A DNA stretch of 64,000 nucleotides. It comes from Halichondria panicea (lineage: Eukaryota; Porifera; Demospongiae; Suberitida; Halichondriidae). Shown here in pieces: positions 49,535 through 63,600 of this stretch. The position numbers were made by a program, and so were the translations under genes. Positions within the stretch are counted from its first letter, which is position 1, and every line of letters begins with the position of its first letter. The notes beneath the pieces are model-generated. The model was given only the letters and a program-made list of their open reading frames with translations. It did not search any database and was not told the origin of the DNA. The stretch covers positions 4,948,646-5,012,645 of the forward strand of contig NC_087391.1 in the NCBI RefSeq assembly GCF_963675165.1, in the 5' to 3' direction.

Positions 49535-50215
49535 ATTTTAGTTGACGAGCCTCCTTGCGATCACACTCTGCAGGGAAGTCATAATTCCATACTCCACAGG
49601 GAGAACCATGCACTCCTATAACCTGCAACATGCAATTGGGTTATATCCACCATCATACATGCACATGCATGCACTCATTCTCATCAAATCTTGCTTTACT
49701 GTAAAAATCCATTTCCATTATCTTTAAGACTGACAGATGTATCTGCTCGCCCTCACGCACGCACGCACACACACACACACACACACACACATGTATCTGC
49801 CCACACACACACACACACATGCACAGGTGCTCAGTGTAGATAGAAGAAATCTATGCTCAGTGTGATCCACTATCTGATCACCTAGTGGAGTATGAGTGGG
49901 CGTTGGTAATACCTTGGTTACAGAGTTGCATCTTGTTATCATGGCTCTAGGCAAGTAGAAAATGCACCTTGCATGCGTTTACCAAATTACGTTGTGTGGC
50001 CACGTATAAGTTATTCATGAAATGTTCACTTCTTGAGTGATCAGGCAAAATTCTACAGAAGAACGTTACGAACAAATAATAGAGTTTTAAGAAGATATAA
50101 TAATACGGCTATAATAAAAAAATTATAGCTATACATGTAGAAACTTGAACGAATTAAAAGGTTCAAAAAGTCAATGAAAGGACATAGTTAGATAGTTCAT
50201 CAGCGTTTGATAAGT

Positions 50216-53200
50216 TCAACGTTTTAGCCTGGAGTTCTTCAAGACCAGCATATCCCCCACCTCACTGATCTCCTTGAGAGCCTGCAGTTACACATAGAGC
50301 CATGTATTAAGATATGCCATGTATTAAGGTATGTCATGCAAGCATCAATGGTGCTAGCATTGCAGGCACAGTGCCGGTAATATCAAATAGTCTATTTAGG
50401 GAGGTCAAAATCAACAGTGTATTAAACTACAAAGCCACAAGTGCAACTAACTATGTACATGCATTATAAGTTAAGAGAGTACTTACAAAGTTCAGCATGT
50501 CTTTGGTGTGTGAGGCAGACAGACAGATCCTGGCCCGTCCTTCTACCAGGGAGGTGGCGGGGAAACCAACTACCACGACCCCAATCTTACGCTTGAGCAG
50601 TTCTCGAGAAAACACCCTGCACAAGGGAAAACAAAAACAACTACATGTACTAGCTTTTAAACGACCAACAACACTCTGAATTATTTTTTCTCGTAAACGT
50701 CTGAATTAAAAAAGCCACTCTAAAGAGCATTGTTTTGTTTTCGTAGAGATAAATTATTTTTAGTAGCACTTTTACGGTGCAAACACGTAAGCAGACTTAC
50801 AATTAGTGTAGAGAGAGCTTTTCTTATAGCCTCTATAATTTTACTTCATTGTTGACAAAATTAATATGCTCACGCAAATTTGGTGTACTGATAGAGAAGG
50901 ATTGGTACAACGGGAGAGTCCTCGTTGCCATACACGATGAAGCCCATCTCATGAAGTCTCTTACGAAAGTACCTAGAGGAGAGAGAAGTGCACGATCAGT
51001 AGCTGACCACAGTAGCTCACGTGAAGATTAAATACACACCAGATAAAGATAGTCAGGGTCAAAAGGGCTGCTTAAAATCTGCTTCCGGAGGACTTTAGTT
51101 GCATTCTGATCATCTTTTTCTTTGGTACATTGAAATTAAGGAGGTACCAAAGAAGAATTAGATGATCAATAATTAGGAATGCAATTAAAGTCCTCTAACC
51201 TCTGGAATCAGATTGTAAGTAAGACCTTAATTTGACCCTGACTATTATCTTCCTCTGATAACACACTACACATCGTAAACATCCTATAAGGAGGACTCTG
51301 AGCCTACCATATAAATGGGACTCTCATTCAAATCGTGCTTCTAATTTATAGCATAATTAAGAACTTCAAACAATCTTCATCCACATTCAAAAGAACTCCA
51401 TTATTTAATTACCTGCTGTTCTCGGCAAGCTGCTTGATTCTCCTTTGACCTGCAAAGGAAATGAAGACATCAATTCAGCCTCTCTTTGAGAGTGAGTCAA
51501 CAACTTACCCTCGTCTGTGCCGTCCTTGCCCATAATGATGCTCATGGAGCTGATGATTTGCTGAGCCACTGGACCAGGCATACCAGTAGCGTAGGTGGTG
51601 GCGTGGGAGTAAGCTCTTATATGGCTGACTATCTCCTGCAAATCCACTAGTGAGGTCCATTTGATTACGTATGTGTCTAAACTCACATGAGTAGCTGCAA
51701 TGTATCCACCGGATGCACCAAAGCTCTTTGTGAATGTTCCCATCATGATATCGATATCGGCTGGGTCCACCCCCCAGTACTCAGCCATGCCCCTTCCTGT
51801 ATCCCCCATCGCTCCAATGCTGTGAGCCTCATCAAGGTAGAGGTAAGCCTGCAAGTTTTAATTTTTAATATTAGTAGCTCTAGCAGCACAATAAATATTT
51901 AGTGTAGCACGGTTTCCCTCTTTCTTTCCTCCTTTCTTCCCCACTATCTCCCCGCAATTTCTTTCCCAGGTGAACCAAACCAAAACTACAAACCTTATAC
52001 TTCTTCTTGAGAGCAATGACTGCTGGCAAGTTGGGACAGGAGCCCTCCATACTGCATGGGAGTAAACTTTGTTCGAGTATGCATTCTGTTACCAACCCTC
52101 TACTCACACCCACACCCACACCCACCCTCACACTTGAGCACAAATGGCACAGACTCCACCCACCTGTACACTCCTTCTAAAACGATGAGTATCTTCTTCC
52201 AACGTCGATGTGTCCGCAGCTGACCGTTAAAAATGGCATCTTTTAGAGCTCTCTCAAGATCATCCACATCTGCCAGGTGGATGGGGGATATGTAGCCATT
52301 AAATGAACGCAAGAATGTTAGTATAAGCAAGCAATAATACAAACAGTCGAAGATGATCTTGGTTACCCTTGGTTACTAATACATCGTCTTACTGTTGTGC
52401 TTGAAAGTCTTGATGGTTGCACCTGAGAGTCGACAGCCAAGGATGAGAGAGGTGTGGTTTAGCTCATCACTCAATATCAGACAACCCTGCAACAACAGGC
52501 AAAGATCACCATCAGTGTATAATAATTATGACCTAAGAGAGTGGGCGGGTGGTTAGCACCGGAATGTAAACAAACATGAAAGGTCACTCAAAACTGTGGC
52601 AAAATGATAATTTAATCGGTACTTGGACAACACCTACCTTTCCCATTAGGGCTGGTATGTTGGTGGAGTTGGTTGCAAAGCCCATGCCAAACACCATAGC
52701 AGCTGGTTTCCCTACAAACTCTGCCACAAGATGCTCCAGCTCTTTGTGAATAGAGAGTGTTCCTGAGACAAGAGACAATTCAATAGTCAGTCTATCGGGT
52801 AGTTCACCCTCTCCTGACTCACCTAGATCCTTGCGAGCACTGCAGGACCCCGCTCCGTACTGACGAGTGGCCTCCTGTGATGCCTCTGCACACGGCCCAC
52901 TGCTCTGAGCAAAACCAAGATAGTTGTATGAGCCGAGGTTGAGGCAGCGAGTGGTTGTTCCAGTGTTTCTGTACGTAGGAAGATTTACACACAATGGAAA
53001 AAAACAGCATTAAATTCATAGCAAGCTCCTGTTTTACAAAGTGACCTTAGGCACTAGGCGATGCCTTTTAATAATGCAGATAGATTATTGCGTGCATTGT
53101 ATGCAGGCTTGTACAAATATTACTAAGAGTTACACAATAGCTCAAACCTGAAGGTCCAGTTGTAGTCATCGCTTTCACGATCGACGAGCTCAAAATACGC

Positions 53201-53536
53201 CCCAGGGGTGCTTGCAATGGGCTTGTTCCAGCAGTCTCGGATACGACGATAAACATGTCTCATGTAGAAGCCTTCAAAATTAAGATGCATCTTGAAAAAA
53301 TCCTGCAAAAGAATATTTAACAAGTCTTAAAAGTGCACAAATACACTTACATCTTTGACAGCATGGTTCTCCTTCAGACCTATCTTCACCAGAAAGTCAG
53401 AAATGTGCCCAAACAAAAGTAAAACTCCATAAGAGAGGTAAGTGAATACTGCTTCAATGAGTGGGTACACTTCAAACGATTCTTTAGGCGGTGCTCGAGT
53501 CCTGCTGTGGTTGTAAAGTCCATTTGATGTAGCCAT
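50216..53536 (-). CDS. SPTLC2: serine palmitoyltransferase catalytic subunit (SPTLC2 type), copy 1
   Basis: Thirteen exons on the minus strand: 53351-53536, 53148-53302, 52823-52968, 52638-52762, 52393-52486, 52164-52269, 51994-52051, 51687-51848, 51509-51635, 51413-51449, 50874-50972, 50487-50616, 50216-50281; 496 aa. It condenses serine with palmitoyl-CoA, the first step of sphingolipid synthesis in the ER. The N-terminal helix [20 protein letters not shown] is the membrane anchor. [24 protein letters not shown] and the cofactor-lysine motif [12 protein letters not shown] identify the catalytic SPTLC2/3 subunit, since SPTLC1 lacks this Lys. The C-terminus ends [15 protein letters not shown]. 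It has one more intron (51450-51508) than copy 2. Confidence 0.96.
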
Positions 53537-54191
53537 TGCTGCAAGCCTTTTTGGAAAGGTCAGTCTTGTCTAGTTGGGCGTGACCCGATTTGTTGTCAAC
53601 AGAAGATCAGGCCACGCCCAACTAAACTTGTCTCGGTGACACATCCTTTTCTGAGAGTGTCGTCATGGTCCACGTAATCGCGGGGTCTATTCCCACTCGG
53701 GGTCAAATATATCAACCAGCTCCACCCCCTTGGGCCTTGGCCAAGTTTAGTCCAGCTCCATGGCTCTGCCATGCCACAGTTCTCAATTCTTTTTATAGGG
53801 TACATGGTGCAGCTCACTACTATACTATACTATACTCAAATAGCTGGAGTAGGGTTTTCAGATGCTTTCTTTTCCTAGCTCATAGACATAGCTAATTATC
53901 TATGCCTAGCTAGCTACACTGCAGAGTAAGCTAGATCTTTTTACTTCTGCTCTTCTTACTGCAGTACAGTATGGAGCAAACCTATCCGACCATTGAGATA
54001 GATGGGCCTCGGCTAGGAGGATGCAATGCATACTATACTGCACTGTGAGTGTCTCACTGTGTTGTGACTCCACATGTTGTCCCCGCATTCTGCAGAATCA
54101 GCCCATACGCCCACACTGCACCTTGCGGTAGATCAGTAATCAGCACAGCTCAGTACCCAGACCCAAGACCAAGAAGCCCTTTCATCTCTGT
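53537..54191. promoter_or_regulatory. 655-bp divergent region between the two SPTLC2 genes
   Basis: Head-to-head starts at 53536 and 54192. No open frame or clear motif. A short ACTATACTATACTATACT run is at about 53817-53835. Confidence 0.5.
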
Positions 54192-57100
54192 ATGACCATG
54201 ACATCTATGCACAGCAAGCAGTCAAGCGGGAGTGAAATGGAACCTCAAATAAAGAAACGCCGTCCAAGAGCCAAAGAATCATTTGAAGAACCTCCATTGT
54301 TTGAAGAAATCTGTACATACATCACTTATGGAGTTCTTGCTGTTGTTGGTTATGTTAGTGATTTTCTAAGGTTTGTTGGAGTCAAGGAAGGACCTAGACT
54401 GAAGAATGTGAGCTGTACTTTTATTTTTCTGCAATTTTTTAAAGTTTTATGCATGAATATAATTATGATATAAAGTTATGCCACACCTGTTAGACTTAGC
54501 AACTAGACTAGAATGCCTGAAATTAGTTCTGCATAGCTAAATTCATATGACATTCGCAACTGTACTTTTATGAATGTGTTTGTACTTGTGGGCTAGGGCC
54601 GACCCTACGGTGAGATGTGTTATCACTCATCTCACTATAATTATGTTACTATGGTGTGATATGCACATGCACATGCATGACATGACAGGCGCTATACACG
54701 TCGGCAGTGTGATTTTTATCTTATTTTGAGTTTTGGATTACGACCACAAATTGTCCAAGGGCATTAAACATTAGCCTATAATACATATTTGCTAGGATTG
54801 GCTGGAAAACCACATCAATCATTTTGCGGAAAATATACATGTGAATGACGTTGTAACGGTTTGTAGTTATGCACTCGTCGGATTCCGCTTTTTAGTGTTA
54901 CTCCCGGCCTATCCTAGCAACTTTTTACATTGCTTCTTGTTGGGCATTTCCAGGAAACAAAGCCGTATTGGTGTGGCTTTTATCTTGTGTTTGATTACGA
55001 TCGCGTTGTATTGTACCCCCTCTGCAGGACAACTTCAAAATGAACAGGGATTACGACATGTTCTACTTTCGCAATATATTTCGCAGAGCTCAGGACTGTT
55101 TTGAGCGACCAGTTGCAAGCACTCCCGGACCTTACATTGACATTTGGGATCGAGTGAGCCATGACAACAACTGGACCTTTGAGTAATAATATTCAATTAT
55201 TGGACTGTGTGTTTAATGAGATGCAATTATTTCGCAGATTAAAAAGCTCTTCCACTCGCTGCCTCAACCTCGGCTCATACAACTATCTTGGTTTTGCTCA
55301 GAGCAGTGGGCCGTGTGCAGAGGCATCACAGGAGGCCACTCATCAGTACGGAGCGGGGTCCTGCAGTGCTCGCAAGGATCTAGGTGAGTCAGGAGAGGGT
55401 GAACTACCCAATAGACTGCATGACTATTGAATTGTCTCTTGTCTCAGGAACACTCTCTATTCACAAAGAGCTGGAGCATCTTGTGGCAGAGTTTGTAGGG
55501 AAACCAGCTGCTATGGTGTTTGGCATGGGCTTTGCAACCAACTCCACCAACATACCAGCCCTCATGGGAAAGGTATAATTATATTTTTTATAAACGTGTT
55601 ATGACACACATTTTTTGTTTATATATAGGGAAGCCTTATCATTAGTGATCAGCTGAATCACACTTCTCTGATTCTTGGTTGTAGGCTCTCTGGGTCTTTA
55701 ATAAGAACCTTTAAACACAATGGTAAGAGATGATCAGGCAGTAATGTATACTGCATTTGTTAACTTAATCGTACTTTGTTGCAGATATGGAGGGCTTGGA
55801 GAAGGTACTTCGCACGGCAATCATTCAAGGACGTCCGCGTACCCGCAAACCATGGACTAAAATAATGATAGTTGCCGAGGGAGTATACAGGTAAAGGAAT
55901 TATCTTAGTTTAGAATCTGAGTATGTGTAGTTGTTTGTATTCACTATATGTATTCACTGTTTATGCTTTCATTTCCACAGTATGGAGGGTTCTCTTGCAA
56001 ACTTGCCAAAGATTGTTGAGCTCAAAAAGAAGTACAAGGTAACTTACCAGCACATTCTCATGATTATGATACTTGTTGGTTCGTAGGGAGCATCTTTGTA
56101 AGACAATGTTGCCTATGTGTGACTCTTTCCCCTGTGGATAATTCAATGCAGGCTTACCTCTACCTTGATGAGGCTCACAGCATTGGAGCAATGGGGGAGA
56201 CAGGAAGGGGCGTGGCTGAATACTGGGGGGTGGACCCAGCCGATATCGATATCATGATGGGAACATTCACAAAGAGCTTTGGTGCATCCGGTGGATACAT
56301 TGCAGCTACTCATGTGAGTTTAGACACATACGTAATCAAATGGACCTCACTAGTGGATTTGCAGGAGATTGTCAGCCATATAAGAGCTTACTCCCACGCC
56401 ACCACCTACGCTACTGGTATGCCTGGCCCAGTGGCTCAGCAAATCATCAGCTCCATGAGCATCATTATGGGCAAGGATGGGACAGACGATGGCCAAAAAA
56501 GAATCCTGCAGCTCGCCGAAAACTCGAGGTGATAAGATTATACCAACATAATAATAACTGAGCTCGTTATTATTCTACTAGATGCGTTGCAAGCCTTATT
56601 TATTACAAGCACTTGTACAGCAACAATATAAAATGAAGAATTAAAATTGAAATTGAATAATAATGAAGCTGTATATCTGCCAAGCCTGGGTGATTCCCAT
56701 ATTAATACAATAACTGATTGTCTCTTTCTGTGGCTGTGTAGGTATTTCCGTACCAAACTTCACGAGATGGGGTTTATTGTGTATGGGAATGAAGATTCTC
56801 CAGTTGTTCCAGTACTCACATACAACACTACCAAAACAATGTAAGCAGTTGCCAGTCAGATGTTGCAATCTTTTAGTTTGCTGTCTTTCTTTCTTTCTAG
56901 CAACTTCTCTCGTAAGATGCTTGAGAGGAAGATAGCTACTGTCTGCGTGGGCTATCCAGCCACACCCCTTTCTGAGGGGCGGATCAGAATATGTCTGTCC
57001 GCTGCTCATACAAGGGAGATGCTTGATTATGTGAGGAGCAATCATGCCTGTATTTGTGCCATTTAATTAATTACTTTTTTATACGTGCCCTTTTAATTAC

Positions 57101-57208
57101 TCCCCTAATTATTATCTCTATCTGTAGGCGCTGAAAGAGATCAGTGAAGTAGGAGACATGTTCATGATGAAATGTTCCAAGAGAAAAAAGATGAAGACAC
57201 AAACTTAG
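54192..57208 (+). CDS. SPTLC2: serine palmitoyltransferase catalytic subunit (SPTLC2 type), copy 2
   Basis: Twelve exons: 54192-54407, 55028-55182, 55238-55383, 55448-55572, 55629-55722, 55785-55890, 55981-56038, 56152-56313, 56365-56528, 56742-56840, 56901-57030, 57128-57208; 511 aa. Start [16 protein letters not shown], then the anchor helix [20 protein letters not shown]. The catalytic motif [12 protein letters not shown] and [12 protein letters not shown] are intact. Exons 3-4 and 8-9 with their introns are nearly identical to copy 1, while exons 1-2, 5-7 and 10-12 have diverged ([17 protein letters not shown] against [17 protein letters not shown]). The C-terminus is basic ([13 protein letters not shown]). 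Both copies appear functional, so sub-functionalised isoforms are plausible. Confidence 0.95.
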
Positions 57209-57676
57209 AGTATTGGAACACTAGATAGCTACTAGATTCTTTTTATAGATTGTCCAGTATGATTGTATATGTCCACAAGCCCACCTCTTTTCAAATAAAA
57301 TTTTTTGACCACGCTATCTCATAAAATTTAATTGTACTCCCGAAATTGGCAATTAAAAGTTTTTCGCCCCCTGAGGCTGAGCTCTAAGCTCAACGCCCAC
57401 TCTTGAGAGAACGCCCACTTCTCAGAGTAACCAACAACACAGTAGGCTACACTACAGTTATATAGCTTATATTAAACTTTGAAGCTACATAGCAAGTTCT
57501 ATATTGCATCTCTATAACCTCTAAGCCATATAACGTCCTTAGAGGCTTTAAAAGAGCAAGGAACAAGCTTGCAAGTCAAACCAAGCTGCTAGACTACTCC
57601 CACTCTGCAAGAAAAAAGGGGGTGGGGCTGCTGTCAGTAAGATTTTACAAAAAGATCTACAGTGGAGAAGCAAGCC
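57209..57676. other. intergenic region SPTLC2 copy 2 / usherin
   Basis: It includes an AATAAAA polyadenylation-like signal near 57295 and the presumed usherin promoter and 5' UTR. A short direct repeat (ACGCCCACTYTTGAGAG / ACGCCCACTTCTCAGAG) is at about 57390-57427. Confidence 0.5.
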
Positions 57677-60600
57677 ATGAGAACTCCAAGTTTATTGTTG
57701 GTATCAGTGCTACTAGCTTGCTACTTCAAGCTCAATGAGGGACAAGGAAGCTATCCGCCATTTACAAGTGTGGCTACATACAGACCAGTCATGGCTTCTT
57801 CAGAATGTGGTGGAGGAGAGACAGTGGAAAATTTCTGCGAGTTTACAACAGATGCAACAGCCTCTCTCGCCCCAAACTGCATGGAAGCAGTCTGCAATGG
57901 AACCTGTCCGTATGGCTCTACATCGCCGGCAGCTATTCCATTAGCTACATTGGGGACCTTTAGTGTGGGCGTTACCACGGTGGTGGGCAGGCCATCGACA
58001 ACCACAAGTGCTCTACGCTTTGACAACGCATCCATCACTGTTCCTGGCTCTAGAGTAGCTCTAGTGGGTGATGCAGGCTTCTCATTCTCAGCATGGATCA
58101 ACCAGGACCCTGGAAACACTGGGTAGGCCTATGCATTGTAATTTAGCTTCTAAAGGACTTGCGAAATGATTTTATAAACTGAATACGTACGTCCACCGGT
58201 ACGCAGCAGTGACATTGTGTTCTGTGTGCGATGTGATATATAAGTGATACTCCTTAAAAGGTAGTGGCATTGTGTACTGTGTGCGATGTAGTGATACTGC
58301 TTAAAAGGTATACGTAGTGCCATTGTGTGTGACTGTACTGTGTGTGATATGGGACCTTAATTAATCAAATCTTTTCCCGCAGTGCTCTGATCTCAAAGTC
58401 CAACAGTGATTCTTCGGAGAGAAACTATGCTATCTCTATCAGCGAGACATCCATCACTCTCGACTATCTTCATGCGTCCATACCTCTCACTAATACACAG
58501 AGGTTTAGTACCGTTAGCGTTGAGGGGGTGCTCCTTGACCCCGCCCACTGGCACCTTGTCACTGTGACTGTGTACGATGTGGACGCAGTGTTTTATGTGA
58601 ACGCGAGTGTGGTGGGTGTGAGAGTGTTGAATGGTCCCATCCAGGACACGGTGGTGAGGGACGTGTTGCTAGGACAACTGTCTCCAGGTGAGTGGGCAGG
58701 GGACGGTCACAAGGAGTCATATGTAAAATAATATGGATATGACATAATAATAATGCAAAAAAATAAGAAATTGGCAAAATAATCATTTGCTAGAATTGAT
58801 TGTCTGTGGTGATAACAGTGTGTGTGTCCACCTCCCTCCTCCTCAGGTGTTAGGTTCTTTAATGGACTTATGCAGGATATCTCCTACTACACCAGAGCGC
58901 TCACTGTCAGGTGAGCAATCTGCAAGTGTCTCTCAGTATCCACTTTCTATTAGTTTTTGCCTACAGTAGTGTGCTCAGTAGAGGACGACCCGACCACCTA
59001 TACATTGCTGGCATTATTAATTAAGTACAGCAACTATATAAGCTACAACAATAATTATTGAAATAACATACACAATGTAGCGCTTGTATATAGCCATAAT
59101 AAGGCATCTCATTTCACCCCCCAGGGAGGTGACGGAGCTGTACACAGGGACTTTCCCCAACATCCATCTCTCCTCTGAGTGTCACTGTCCCCCCTCACAC
59201 CCACTCATCGCACCTAATGAAGCCGTGTGTGTGCAGCAGCCGGGGGTTGGTTTGCCATCCAGGGGTGCTGCAGAGAGGCTCAACCCACTCACCCACCCGC
59301 CTAGCTTTGCTAACGACTTTGCTACGTCCAGGGGTTGGATATCGTCACCAGGGCAACGGGACGTAAACATCACATTCACTCTTACAGATTCTCTGTATGA
59401 GGTGAGCACTGAGATCATGTGTTGGGGGGATTACTAAGCAAAAAATTAATTACGATGACCTAATTTCTCTTTCAGTAACTGTAACTTGAGTTCCGTGCAT
59501 ACAATTTCTAATGATTTTTTGGTTTTTTGAAAGCTTAGAACGAGACCTTTCAAATGGTGTATTGGTTCATATTTGAGAAATGATATAATTTGTCAATTTC
59601 TGCCCAATAACCATGGATTATAGCCCATGGTCCAAAGGCGAAATATGTCAAATTATGGCCCCAACCAAATTTGGAATTGAAACATCATTTGAAAGGTATC
59701 TCTTAGCTTTCAAAATCGGATCAATAACACTAAAGTTATGGCTGCTCAACTACATGTACCACTAACCCTCGTGAAATCAATCACTCGGTTCAGTTTTCAT
59801 AACTTGAGTTTTGTGCATCCAATTTCTGCTTTCTGGAAGCTTCAACGAGACCTTTCAAATGTTTCCATTAATTTCTTCAAGGTTCACACCATTCTAATTA
59901 TTATTATTTCTGCAGCTCATCTTCATCAATATCCGCTACGGATCACCACGCCCCAGAGCCTCCGTGTGGGAGACATCACGTGATGGAGGAATGACCTTTG
60001 AACCAGTGCAGTATTACGCCAATGATTGTATGCTCTATTTTGGTCTCCCTGACAATGGGCCGATAGTCAATGCTGATGATGTCAACTGCATCACAACCAC
60101 ATCTCTGTGAGTATTATTGTGTTATTACTCAGAAGGTGATCGATAAATTGTGGAAGCTTACGTCTGAACGGCCTAAACTACATTTATGCTATAGATGCGT
60201 GTTCCTTATACCGTAGTGCTAGAAATGTATGCGTCCATACAAACTAATGTTTTTATGCGAATGCCTATCTATCATATCCCATAAATGTGTATCACTCAAT
60301 TATTGGCCTTTATTTGAGGCCTGTACAATCCCCGTTGAAATCACGGTGCTTAAATCAAGGAAATAAGATTAATCACATAAATAAAAATCGCATAACGTTT
60401 TGTAGCCTTAATTATTGATTATAATTGGCCAAAACGCAATATTTTATGCTCGCACATATTTCACACGATAGTACACAGCATATATTGCTCTACTCACAGT
60501 ACAATGCTTGAACTGCACTATGCATGTATTATTTGTATGATTGCTCATTGCTCATTGGAGGCGTTTCCATTCTCTACAGACAAACACCCACCACCAATGG

Positions 60601-63600
60601 CGATGTTCGTACCCACTTCCTCAACCAAGCCCGTACCTCAAACTTTGACCTCAACACCAGCCCAGAGTTGCGACAGTTCATCTTAGCCTCTCATTTCCGT
60701 CTGAGGTTTATTGACTTCTTTGAGAGCTCCACTACTGTTGCCCATCGCTATTACAGCATTCTGGAGGCTACAGTAGTAGCAAGGTGAGCAAGCTGTTATA
60801 ATAATATTATCCATCTCCCTCTAAACACATTTCTTACCATTGGTATACCGTACAGCGGGTATATTTCGAGGGTATAAATGTTTGTGGTTTTCGCTAATCA
60901 AGCATCTATCGCGAACATTTATACCCACGAAGTTAATATCACATGCATGCTGCTGAAAGACTACTATTCAAATCCGCAAAAACCTTTCTAACGGTCATTC
61001 CGCGAAAGTTTATACCCTCGAAATATACTCGCTCCATGTATACGATAGTTAAGGCTGCTTAATCGATTGAACATCTGTATTGACAGTGAGAGAGTCTGTA
61101 TCAGGAATTTGCATTCTATGGTAAACTTTGCTATGCAATTACCCTCTCTCTCCCTCTCTCTCTCCCTCTCCCTCTCTCTCTCCCTCTCTCTCTCCCTCTC
61201 CCTCTCTCTCCCTCTCTCTCTCCCTCTCCCTCTCTCTCCCTCTCTCTCTCCCTCTCCCTCTCTCTCTCCCTCTCTCTCTCCCTCTCCCTCTCTCTCCCTC
61301 TCTCTCTCCCTCTCCCTCTCTCTCCCTCTCTCTCTCCCTCTCCCCTCAGGTGTGCTTGCAATGGCCACTCTGCTCGATGTGGCGCTGACATCGACTCAGT
61401 GTGCGACTGCGTGCACAACACTCAAGGATTAAACTGCGAGCAATGTCTGCCCTTCTTCAATGACAAGCCATGGCAGTACGGGATCACAGACAACGCGTTC
61501 CCGTGTAAACCATGTGACTGCAACGGCCATTCCACCAGCTGTCGTTATGATTCAACCGTTGATCCCTTCCCTGATAGCTACGATCTCGGTGGAGGTGGAG
61601 TCTGCGATAATTGCCAAGACAACACTGGTGAGCTATTTAGCACGTTTATATACCAACAACTTGAACTCATTCAATACAATCAAATGTAGCAAAAATTTGG
61701 CAAGAAAAATTTAACTGAATCTCCTCATACAGCTGGTCCTAGCTGTGAGACATGTGCAGTGGGCTACTTTGCACCCTCAGGGACTCTCCCCTCTGACCCC
61801 ACCCCGTGTATCGCATGTGGATGTAATGCCGATGGAATCACCGACGCTATCGGAGACTGCGCTAAAGGTCAAGGTTCAGGCGGCGAAATTCTCGGCCAGT
61901 GTTCGTGCAAACCTCGAGTGACAGGCCTGAAATGCGATACCTGTGAGGTTGGATTCTTTAATCTCATAGTCACCGATCCTGAGGGTTGCACTCCCTGTGG
62001 TTGTAATACCGACGGCACTTTCGAAGCCGTGGATACGTGCAATTCGATTGGAGATTGCCCCTGTAAGACAAACGTTATGGGGGCCAAGTGCGATCAGTGC
62101 AGACTCGGAACGACTAATTTGACCGCGAGTAATGTGGGCGGATGTGATGCGTGTGGGTGTGACTCTGTGGGATCAGCCAATTTGAACTGTGACCCTATAA
62201 CGGGCATGTGCGAGTGTAAGCCTGGTGTGGGGGGTGTGCGATGTGACGCATGTTTGCCGGGCTTTTTTGGCTTCTCGGAGAGTGGGTGTGAGCGTTGTGA
62301 GTGTGTGCCTGAGGGCGCTCTCAATAACGTCTGCGACTCAGTCACAGGTGTGTGCTCATGTGCCGATAATGTGTTTGGTGATCGATGTGATGCTTGTGAA
62401 GATGGATTTTACAACGTGACAGCCGGATGTATGTCATGTGACTGCGATACAGCTGGAACTGAGAACGAAACAAGTGTATGTGATAAAACGACTGGACTCT
62501 GCCCTTGTAAGATTAACGTTGAGGGGGAGAAATGTGATAGCTGTCTACCAGGATTCTCAAATCTGATTGGCTCAAATCCCGACGGATGTTCAGCATGTGA
62601 TTGTTTCGGGCCTAATACAAACAATGCGGGTGTTGTATGTAACCCAGTTACGTTGCAGTGTGAGTGCGGTGCTACGGCAACTGGATTGAGATGCGAATCA
62701 TGCGTGACCAGTTTTTATCAGACGGACACTGGCTGTGTGTCATGTGACTGTGTATCTGGTGGATCTCTGAGTGATGAGTGTGATGCTGTGACGGGACAGT
62801 GTGAGTGTGGGAGTGTGGGCGTGGCTGGACGAAGGTGTGACACCTGCCTACCAGGATTCTTCCAATTCCCAACGTAAGGAGCACCATTTTGTCTTTATTA
62901 TAAAAGTTGCACTAAGTCTTACTTATATTTGGCACGAAGTGATATCATGTTTGTTAGCTTTTATAAATGACAGTGAAATTTGTTGGCTATCTTTATTCGG
63001 AAGTTGCATAAAGTGTCTTAGCTTCGAGAATGATAATGCAAAGGTTATATTTCTTTCTTGATTTTTTCCTAACCATGTTCTGCCCCCCCCCCCCCCTCTG
63101 CAGCTGTTCCTCATGTGGGTGTGACCTTGCCGGCTCTGTAGAGGGTACGCTGTGTGACCCTGTCACTGGAGTGTGCAGCTGCAAACAGTACGTCACTGGG
63201 ACGCTCTGTGACAGCTGTGTCCCCGGGTTCCAACAGCTGGAGGCTAGCAACCCCTTCGGATGCTCTGCACGTGAGTGAAGGATCATCTCTATTCGTGTAC
63301 TGTACCCCCTCAGGCAATACGTGTACTGTACCCCCTCAGGCAATACGTATACTGTACCCCCTCAGGCAATACGTGTTGTGTACCCCCTCAGGCAATACGT
63401 GTTGTGTACCCCCTCAGGCAATACGTGTTGTGTGCCCCCTCAGGCAATATGTATTTTGTACCCCCTCAGGCAATACGTGTTGTGTACCAAGCATAATGTT
63501 AAATAGTAGACACACAGTCCCTTAACCGTTGGAGCATGTCTGTAAAAAACAAGTAGGCTGCTTAACAGAAGGTTAGCTTACGGTGTACACAAGCCACTCA

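Larger units (their letters stand above)
47507..50215. other. 2.7-kb intergenic region with fragments
   Basis: It holds the 3' flank of the globin gene, a possible orphan exon (48561-48815), a CTAGCCTCGATCCC-type hairpin piece (49391-49451) and a SPTLC2 exon fragment (49464-49534). Two CA/CG microsatellites lie at 49752-49820. Otherwise nothing was recognised. Confidence 0.5.

Noticed and set aside
57662-57676. Usherin start at 57662
   Set aside because: That codon is GTG; the ATG at 57677 directly begins the signal peptide.
61131-61432. Ser/Leu/Pro and Arg/Glu/Gly repeat frames
   Set aside because: Translations of the CT repeat upstream of a usherin exon; no coding support.
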